Assembly: GCA_024689285.1 (NCBI GenBank)
Contig: JAILDR010000054.1
Location: 1 to 5,390 of the forward strand
Source of the DNA: Bacteroidales bacterium
Lineage (GTDB): Bacteria > Bacteroidota > Bacteroidia > Bacteroidales > F082
Length of the DNA: 5,390 nt
Reading direction: 5' to 3'
The translations under genes were made by a program, and so were the position numbers. This document shows positions 1 to 3,355 of the stretch, in pieces. Numbering within the stretch: the stretch's first letter is position 1; each line of letters begins with the position of its first letter. The notes under the pieces were generated by a model. The model was not told where the DNA came from. It was given only the letters and a program-made list of their open reading frames with translations, and searched no databases.

Positions 1-177
1 GCCAAGGGCATGCAGCACATCACTGTGGTGAGCGTCCTCGGCCAAGTGGTCTACGATGCTGACGTCGACACCGACGAGGTCATCCTCAACATGGCACAGT
101 ATTCTGCTGGCATGTACACGGTGCGCGTCATGACTGAGAACGGAGTTCACGTTGAACGCGTCTCTGTTGTCAGATAA
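1..177 (+). CDS. C-terminal end of a type IX secretion cargo protein (T9SS type A sorting domain), partial
   Basis: Only the last 58 codons are visible; the gene enters from the left edge in frame 1 and ends at TAA 175-177. The residues show the type A Por/T9SS sorting-domain pattern: a hydrophobic strand with a G-Q-V-V turn (ITVVSVLGQVVYDADV), a hydrophobic segment leading to Y-S-A-G-M-Y-T-V-R-V (matching the family's G-x-Y-x-V-R-V core), and a short terminal strand ending in V-V-R. In this family the domain directs an exported protein through the outer-membrane T9SS, where it is removed, often with attachment of the protein to the surface. The cargo domain lies outside the window, so the activity (protease, glycosidase, adhesin or other) cannot be told. 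A strong terminator follows, so this gene ends its transcript. Confidence in the sorting domain is high; the cargo is unknown. Confidence 0.88.
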   Translation, partial: AKGMQHITVVSVLGQVVYDADVDTDEVILNMAQYSAGMYTVRVMTENGVHVERVSVVR

Positions 178-210
178 ATGACACCGCGGAATTGACTTCC
201 GCAAAAAATT

Positions 211-242
211 GGGCGGCTCCTTTCGAGGGGCCGCCCTTTTTT
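211..242 (+). terminator. Intrinsic terminator of the T9SS cargo gene
   Basis: A 10-bp GC-rich stem (GGGCGGCTCC 211-220 with GGGGCCGCCC 227-236, one T-G wobble) closes a 6-nt loop and is followed by six T residues (237-242). It lies 34 bp after the stop codon. A smaller hairpin, GCGGAA 186-191 with TTCCGC 197-202, sits just before it and is followed by A6; it has no T-run, so it is probably only an accessory 3'-end structure. Confidence 0.9.
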
Positions 243-264
243 ATCACCATTGGCACAAAAAAAA

Positions 265-290
265 CCTACATCAACTTCAGGTAGAACTGC
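265..290. repeat. Direct repeat copy A: near-copy of the 3' end of the arginase-family gene
   Basis: These 26 bp match 544-569 at 25 of 26 positions (A at 279 against T at 558), in the same orientation and 279 bp apart. On the - strand both copies encode Q-F-Y-x-K-L-M-stop. Copy A is followed on the - strand by T8 (264-257) and can form a weak 4-bp CTAC/GTAG stem, so it might act as a poor terminator. Identity stops abruptly on both sides, which suggests one duplication event. Confidence 0.75.
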
Positions 291-415
291 AAAGAGAAAA
301 TCTTGTCACGTAAATAAAGCATCCATCGTAAGTTTGACAGGAATATCGACAATTTCTTTTTTCCTTCCAATGACATTTTGGGTCTTGTCCATTCTATTCC
401 ATGAATTTGATGCTG

Positions 416-449
416 CAAAATTATGAAATTTTTTTTATTTTCAGCCAAA
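416..449 (-). promoter_or_regulatory. Candidate Bacteroides-type promoter reading leftward from the palindrome
   Basis: On the - strand TAATTTTG (423-416) matches the phylum's TAnnTTTG -7 consensus. A TTTG (449-446) lies 22 bp upstream, slightly longer than the usual spacing, and is part of the left arm of the first palindrome. Transcription would start near 409 and run toward 257, where a T8 run could end it. No convincing gene lies downstream, only a possible 28-codon frame (392-306). In AT-rich DNA such a motif can occur by chance. Confidence 0.25.
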
Positions 450-481
450 ACTATAATAAATGGCGAGTTTTGGCTGAAAAT
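437..481. repeat. Palindrome 1 of a tandem pair (16-bp perfect arms)
   Basis: ATTTTCAGCCAAAACT (437-452) and its exact reverse complement (466-481) flank a 13-bp spacer (453-465). The same structure recurs 51 bp further on, also with a 13-bp spacer but with an unrelated spacer sequence. Conserved arms with variable spacers suggest selection on the stem, as in REP/BIME-like repeats, MITE ends or a protein-binding site. It is not a standard intrinsic terminator: neither strand has a clean GC-rich stem followed by a T-run. Confidence 0.85.
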
Positions 482-487
482 CTATCA

Positions 488-532
488 ATTTTCAGCCAAA
501 ACTAAGAAAAAGTAGGAGTTTTGGCTAAAAAT
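488..532. repeat. Palindrome 2 of a tandem pair
   Basis: The left arm (488-503) is identical to that of palindrome 1. The right arm (517-532) differs at one base (A at 527 in place of G). The 13-bp spacer (504-516) shares no clear sequence with the first spacer. A 6-bp linker (482-487) joins the two palindromes. The right arm ends 12 bp short of the stop codon of the arginase-family gene, so the pair lies directly in that gene's 3' untranslated region. Confidence 0.82.
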
Positions 533-543
533 CTCGCGCCGAT

Positions 544-569
544 CCTACATCAACTTCTGGTAGAACTGC
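544..569. repeat. Direct repeat copy B: 3' end of the arginase-family gene
   Basis: This copy contains the last eight codons and the stop of the arginase-family gene plus one flanking base. Together with copy A (265-290, 25/26 identical) it brackets a 253-bp segment that carries the two palindromes. An intact gene end at one copy and an orphan gene end at the other is the arrangement left when an element integrates at the 3' end of a gene and keeps the gene whole. A simple local duplication would leave the same pattern. Confidence 0.72.
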
Positions 570-1729
570 CACCATTTGTCGGGCAGCTCGTTGTGCATGG
601 CCTGGTCGTAGTCTTCCTTCGCGCAAGGGATGAAGTGATGACGCTCGAAAGGCCCATTGCCGTCTTTCCCGAAGAACGACATATCCATCCACCATTTGCC
701 GGTAATCTTGTGGCAAAGGAAAACCATATCGCTTTGCCCCTCCCCGATTTGCACGATGTAGCGCTTGAAGTCGGTGCTATCCATAGTGGGGAGGTCGTCC
801 TGCCGGTTGGAGAAGCCTTCGATGAAATACCAAATCATCTCGGCGATGAGATTGGCCGTGCGCGAATTGATGTCGTAGTGCGGGTTGTATTCAAAGAAAC
901 CGATAGACGAGAGCTTGAAGCTCAGTCCGGCATAACGGGTCATACGGCATGCCTCGTCGCCGTTGAAGCCGTTGGGCGAGGCATTGCGCACTCCGGGCGC
1001 GTCGGCGGCACGGATGGCGGCAACATCGACAGTCAACACGTTGGCATCGCGGATCAGCGGCTCCGCCAACTCGACATTCTGCTTGATGGTGCCCAGGCGG
1101 TAAGCGTCGAAGAGCAGCTGCTTCATCAGCTCGATGTCATCATTATCGACATAATACGACTGGTAGCCGATGTTGGTGAAGTTGAACAGGAAATTGGGCT
1201 TGTGTAGCACGATGTGTCTCAGGTAAGATTGCGAGTTGAGGGATTCCAGGTCATTGCCGATGTCGAACATCGGGTCGATGGCGGCAATATTAACGAGTCG
1301 GCCCGTGGGCTCATACACCTGATACATCGTATAGGTGAGGTCTTGCCCTCCACCGATGATGATGGGAACGATTTTGTGCTTCAGCAGCTCGGTGAGCACT
1401 TGGTTAACGGCGAAATAGGTGTCGTTAATCTCATTTCCAATCTTTACGTTGCCGAGGTCTACAATCTGTAGTTGCGGCCAGTGGTTGAAGAGCTGATAGA
1501 GCGACTTGCGGATAAGGTCGACGCCATCGGCACAGCCTTTGTTGTCGACGGCCCCCCGTTCTTCCTTGATGCCTACAAGGGCCAGGTTCACGCCATCGAG
1601 GTCGGGAAAGGCATTCTCGCTGCTGAAGATAGTAATGGTTTCGCCCAAAGTCTTCTTTTCAGGACGTGAACTCTTGTCGAAGCACTTTTCGGGGACGGGG
1701 TCAAGGAATACGCTGATGTCCATTTTCAT
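545..1729 (-). CDS. Arginase/ureohydrolase family protein with a degenerate metal site
   Basis: This 394-residue protein has the ureohydrolase fold signature, as seen in arginase, agmatinase and formimidoylglutamase, in the right order: G-G-G-Q-D at 126-130 (family GGGHD), I-D-P-M-F-D at 151-156 (family DAHxD), V-D-V-A-A-I-R-A-A-D-A-P-G at 234-246 (family DxDxxDP), and F-F-E-Y-N-P at 278-283 (family E-V-N-P). Classical enzymes bind two Mn ions through two His and four Asp. Here both His are replaced (Gln129, Met154) and one Asp is Ala237, while Asp130, Asp152, Asp156, Asp235 and Glu280 remain. A standard hydrolytic manganese site is therefore unlikely. I recall similarly altered paralogues in other Bacteroidota, so this is probably a conserved branch and not decay. 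About 85 residues after position 310, rich in Trp, Phe and His, exceed the usual length of about 300. The ATG at 1729 abuts a heptad repeat and has no Shine-Dalgarno; Met3 is an alternative start. It is the second gene after the DHS-like gene and is probably co-transcribed with it. Confidence 0.88.
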   Translation of the reverse strand: MKMDISVFLDPVPEKCFDKSSRPEKKTLGETITIFSSENAFPDLDGVNLALVGIKEERGAVDNKGCADGVDLIRKSLYQLFNHWPQLQIVDLGNVKIGNEINDTYFAVNQVLTELLKHKIVPIIIGGGQDLTYTMYQVYEPTGRLVNIAAIDPMFDIGNDLESLNSQSYLRHIVLHKPNFLFNFTNIGYQSYYVDNDDIELMKQLLFDAYRLGTIKQNVELAEPLIRDANVLTVDVAAIRAADAPGVRNASPNGFNGDEACRMTRYAGLSFKLSSIGFFEYNPHYDINSRTANLIAEMIWYFIEGFSNRQDDLPTMDSTDFKRYIVQIGEGQSDMVFLCHKITGKWWMDMSFFGKDGNGPFERHHFIPCAKEDYDQAMHNELPDKWWQFYQKLM

Positions 1730-1813
1730 GCGGAATGTTGAATGCGGAATGCGGAATGCGAGGCTGGGCTTCGCCCCTATTCCGCATTCCGCATTCCTAA
1801 TTCCTAATTAATT
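1730..1813. repeat. Heptanucleotide repeat palindrome filling the DHS-arginase intercistronic gap
   Basis: On the + strand, four 7-bp units (GCGGAAT, GTTGAAT, GCGGAAT, GCGGAAT; 1730-1757) are followed by a 21-bp centre (1758-1778) and then by five complementary units (ATTCCGC twice, ATTCCTA twice, ATTAATT; 1779-1813). Bases 1740-1757 and 1779-1796 form perfect 18-bp arms. The centre contains GGGC-TTC-GCCC, which would cap the hairpin. The right end includes the DHS-family stop codon (TTA 1808-1810 on the + strand), and the left end touches the start codon of the arginase-family gene. A hairpin here in the bicistronic mRNA could limit translation or uncouple the two genes; that is inference. 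Confidence 0.9.
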
Positions 1814-2842
1814 ATACAGTTTTTGCCAGTTCTTATACTCACGTTCGCGCCAAGGGGCGTTGTGATAGGCATAGCTGACGATGGCGGGGATGACGGTGGT
1901 GCCTTCGGCATAGACCATCTGCTGCAGCTCCTCGCTCACCTTGCCCCAAGATCCGGCCTCGAGCAGCGTCGACGACGAGCAGGCGCCGTCGCGCACATCA
2001 GCCACGGTGATTTGGATGGCGTATTTGTGCATGGGCACTTCGTGTCCGAGGATTTCAGCGCAGACCACAGTATCCTGGGCGAAGTTCTTGGGCGTGCCGC
2101 CACCCACCATGAAGAGACCCGATTGAGGGCTGTTCATCTTGATTTCGGTCAGCTCGAGGAAGTCGGCCACCGAGTCGATGCTCACGTAGGGCTTGCCGGC
2201 CTTCTTGCGGAGCCACTGGTGCTTGCCGATGCCGAAGCCGGCAGAGCTGTCGCTGAAGGCGGGGCAGAAAATCGGCACGCCGCACTCGTAGCAGGTTTGG
2301 ATGAGGCTCTCTTTCTTCACGCCATGACCGTTGGCCAACCATTTGCCCACTTCATAGAGGAACTCGCGGCTGCTGTAGGGACGGCACTCGAGGGTGTCGG
2401 CCACGTCACAGGTGGCTTGGTCGCAGGCCTGCAGCTCTTCCTCGTCGATGAAGGTGTCGTAGATGCGGTCGATGTAGAGCTCGCGCAGCTTGGTGTCGGG
2501 AATCACGTTCTCCTTGGTGCCAATGTAGTGCTTGTAGCCCAAGGCTTCGAAGAGGTCCATGTCGATGATGGAAGCACCCGTGCTGACCACAGCGTCAACC
2601 ATCTTGTTGCGGACCATTTCCACATACACCTGCATGCAGCCGGCGGCTGAGGTGGAGCCGGCAATGGTGAGGATGTTGGTGCAGTCCTTCTCGGCAATCA
2701 TCTGGCAGAGGATATCAGCGGCACGGGCCGTGTCACGCGAGGTGAACGACATCTTGCGCATGGCATTAATCAATTCCGTTGAGTCATACTTCTTGATGTC
2801 GATATGTTCGACAACGTCTTTCAGTAAGTCTTTCTTTTCCAT
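1808..2842 (-). CDS. Deoxyhypusine synthase family protein (bacterial DHS-like)
   Basis: A 344-residue protein aligned by eye to deoxyhypusine synthase. Visible blocks are the nucleotide-site region A-G-S-T-S-A-A-G (61-68) and V-V-S-T-G-A-S-I-I-D-M-D (85-96), P-A-F-S-D-S-S-A-G (194-202), V-G-G-G-T-P-K-N (246-253), and E-A-G-S-W-G-K (295-301). Lys301 corresponds to the catalytic lysine that forms the aminobutyl imine from NAD-dependent spermidine cleavage, and Trp299 and Glu295 are kept. From memory of the human enzyme, the positions of Asp243, His288 and Asp316 here read Phe203, Phe254 (or Asn253) and Cys288. Bacteria lack eIF5A, and related bacterial proteins are thought to transfer the aminobutyl group to a small amine (homospermidine-type chemistry). 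The true acceptor here is unknown. Length fits the family. The ATG at 2842 follows an AT-rich leader without a Shine-Dalgarno, about 40 bp after a predicted start site. It is the first gene of a likely two-gene operon. Confidence 0.9.
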   Translation of the reverse strand: MEKKDLLKDVVEHIDIKKYDSTELINAMRKMSFTSRDTARAADILCQMIAEKDCTNILTIAGSTSAAGCMQVYVEMVRNKMVDAVVSTGASIIDMDLFEALGYKHYIGTKENVIPDTKLRELYIDRIYDTFIDEEELQACDQATCDVADTLECRPYSSREFLYEVGKWLANGHGVKKESLIQTCYECGVPIFCPAFSDSSAGFGIGKHQWLRKKAGKPYVSIDSVADFLELTEIKMNSPQSGLFMVGGGTPKNFAQDTVVCAEILGHEVPMHKYAIQITVADVRDGACSSSTLLEAGSWGKVSEELQQMVYAEGTTVIPAIVSYAYHNAPWREREYKNWQKLYN

Positions 2843-2857
2843 GGTTTGTTGTATTTG

Positions 2858-2878
2858 AGATTTCAGATTTCAAGATTT
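2858..2878. repeat. Short heptad repeat in the leader of the DHS-family gene
   Basis: AGATTTC occurs twice in tandem (2858-2864, 2865-2871), followed by a degenerate unit AAGATTT (2872-2878). Read on the coding (-) strand this is GAAATCT repeated in the 5' leader of the DHS-family mRNA, ending 15 bp before the start codon. It is short and could be chance on its own. It is listed because two longer 7-bp-period repeats lie at other gene borders in the window. Confidence 0.5.
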
Positions 2879-2885
2879 AATGATG

Positions 2886-2913
2886 CAAAAGTAACACATT
2901 TTGACAGAATCAA
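2886..2913 (-). promoter_or_regulatory. Predicted promoter of the DHS-arginase operon
   Basis: On the - strand TACTTTTG (2893-2886) matches the Bacteroides -7 consensus TAnnTTTG exactly. A TTG (2913-2911) lies 17 bp upstream, close to the expected -33 position. Transcription would begin near 2880, giving a leader of about 38 nt before the ATG. No other -7 match lies closer to the gene. Confidence 0.65.
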
Positions 2914-2934
2914 GTGGATTTGATGAAAATTTGT

Positions 2935-2942
2935 TACTTTTG
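2935..2942 (+). promoter_or_regulatory. Predicted -7 element for the regulator-hydG operon
   Basis: TACTTTTG matches the TAnnTTTG consensus exactly and is followed by a likely transcription start near 2949. A clear -33 TTTG at the usual spacing is missing; the nearest TTTG (2919-2922) is only 12 bp upstream. A weaker basal promoter or activator dependence would be consistent with this. The mRNA would have a leader of about 90 nt before the regulator ATG. Confidence 0.6.
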
Positions 2943-3025
2943 CAGCCGTAAATAAACGCCGTATTGCACTGCGATGAAGACAATGCGTTGACATCAAGGC
3001 CAGTGCGGGAATCGTCATCTGATCC

Positions 3026-3030
3026 GGAGG
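3026..3030 (+). promoter_or_regulatory. Shine-Dalgarno GGAGG that sets the regulator start
   Basis: GGAGG lies 8 nt before ATG 3039. It decides between this ATG and an in-frame TTG at 2964 that would add 25 residues foreign to the family. A strong Shine-Dalgarno is notable because no other gene in the window has one. Confidence 0.8.
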
Positions 3031-3038
3031 AACTTCAA

Positions 3039-3332
3039 ATGGAAAGGAGAATAGGCACAGTCCTTATTTATGTGGAAAACCGCGAGGCAGCGCCGCAAGT
3101 GAATGCGGTGCTTTCGCGCCATGCGGGCATCATCATCTGCCGACAAGGCTTTCCCCGCGAGCATTACAGCCTCATTTCCGTCATCTTTGAAGGCACCACC
3201 GACGAGATTGGTTCCCTCACCGGCCAGCTGGGGCGCATCGAAGGCATCGAGGTGAAGTCGGCTTTGTTGAAAACGTGTATAATTAAATCTGTAAGGCTGC
3301 CACTTTGTGACAGCCCTACAACTGGCAACTGA
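3039..3332 (+). CDS. TM1266-type iron-only hydrogenase system regulator (small ACT-like protein)
   Basis: A 97-residue protein with the beta-alpha-beta-beta-alpha-beta pattern of the TM1266 family (putative iron-only hydrogenase system regulator, ACT/NikR-C-like fold). Strand 1 is I-G-T-V-L-I-Y-V-E (5-13), helix 1 contains Q-V-N-A-V-L (20-25), strand 2 is I-I-I-C-R-Q-G-F-P (31-39), strand 3 is L-I-S-V-I-F-E-G (45-52), helix 2 is T-D-E-I-G-S-L-T-G-Q-L-G-R-I (54-67), and strand 4 is I-E-V-K-S-A-L-L-K (70-78). Family members sit beside [FeFe]-hydrogenase maturation genes and are presumed ligand-sensing regulators, with no proven ligand that I know of. The family usually ends near residue 80. The last 19 residues here are a non-conserved tail read through a small hairpin (GGCTG 3295-3299 / CAGCC 3311-3315) and into the heptad repeat before hydG. 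hydG follows after 23 bp, so co-transcription is likely. Confidence 0.88.
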   Translation: MERRIGTVLIYVENREAAPQVNAVLSRHAGIIICRQGFPREHYSLISVIFEGTTDEIGSLTGQLGRIEGIEVKSALLKTCIIKSVRLPLCDSPTTGN

Positions 3333-3354
3333 ACAACTTAAAACTGAAAACTGA
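3319..3354. repeat. Heptanucleotide repeat between the regulator and hydG
   Basis: Five 7-bp units, CAACTGG, CAACTGA, CAACTTA, AAACTGA and AAACTGA, run from 3319 to 3354 with one extra A (3333) between units 2 and 3. The regulator's stop codon TGA (3330-3332) is part of unit 2, and the hydG ATG begins 2 bp after the last unit. The A-rich repeat therefore forms the whole translation-initiation region of hydG, in place of a Shine-Dalgarno. Confidence 0.8.
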
Positions 3355-3355
3355 T

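Larger units (their letters stand above)
243..543. other. AT-rich intergenic stretch with repeats, no convincing gene
   Basis: About 300 bp separate the T9SS gene terminator from the convergent arginase-family gene. No reading frame here has a credible start and length. The longest, on the - strand ending at 266, needs a TTG start at 448 inside a palindrome and looks like no protein I know. A 28-codon ATG frame on the - strand (392 to 306) is the only other candidate. The stretch does hold structure: an A8 run at 257-264 (T8 on the - strand), a 26-bp near-duplicate of the 3' end of the arginase-family gene (265-290), a Bacteroides-type -7 motif on the - strand (416-423), and two tandem palindromes (437-532). 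It could be a degenerate small mobile element, a 3' regulatory region, or a small RNA locus. Confidence 0.6.
2884..2944. promoter_or_regulatory. 19-bp inverted repeat carrying both divergent -7 elements
   Basis: The left arm (2884-2902) and right arm (2926-2944) are reverse complements at 18 of 19 positions (C2897 against T2931 mismatched), separated by 23 bp. The outer 13 bp, TGCAAAAGTAACA and its complement, are perfect. Each arm contains one TACTTTTG motif pointing outward. The symmetry may simply reflect two similar promoters back to back. However, the match extends past the -7 motif on the upstream side, which leaves room for a shared operator. Confidence 0.7.

Noticed and set aside
266..448. 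60-codon frame on the - strand ending in the duplicated Q-F-Y-x-K-L-M
   Set aside because: It starts with TTG inside a palindrome, has no ribosome binding site and resembles no family. Its end is explained by the 26-bp duplication.
437..532. CRISPR array
   Set aside because: There are only two units, each a full palindrome. The intervals are 13-bp loops and a 6-bp linker, far shorter than CRISPR spacers, and no cas gene is present.
437..532. Intrinsic terminator of the arginase-family gene
   Set aside because: On the - strand the stems are followed by an A-rich run, not a T-run, and the stem ends are AT-rich. Some 3'-end role stays possible.
521..1207. 228-codon + strand frame antisense to the arginase-family gene
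   Set aside because: The opposite strand has all the ureohydrolase motifs. This frame has no recognisable domain and begins inside the palindrome.
1823..2650. 275-codon + strand frame antisense to the DHS-family gene
   Set aside because: Its Val/Leu/His/Asp/Ala-rich composition is typical of a shadow frame, and the opposite strand encodes a clear DHS-family protein.
2884..2944. Invertible (phase-variable) promoter
   Set aside because: The spacer of 23 bp is much shorter than known Bacteroides invertible promoter segments. Both arms carry their own outward -7 element, so inversion would change little.
2964..3038. In-frame TTG start extending the regulator by 25 residues
   Set aside because: GGAGG 8 nt before ATG 3039 and the usual family N-terminus support the shorter protein.
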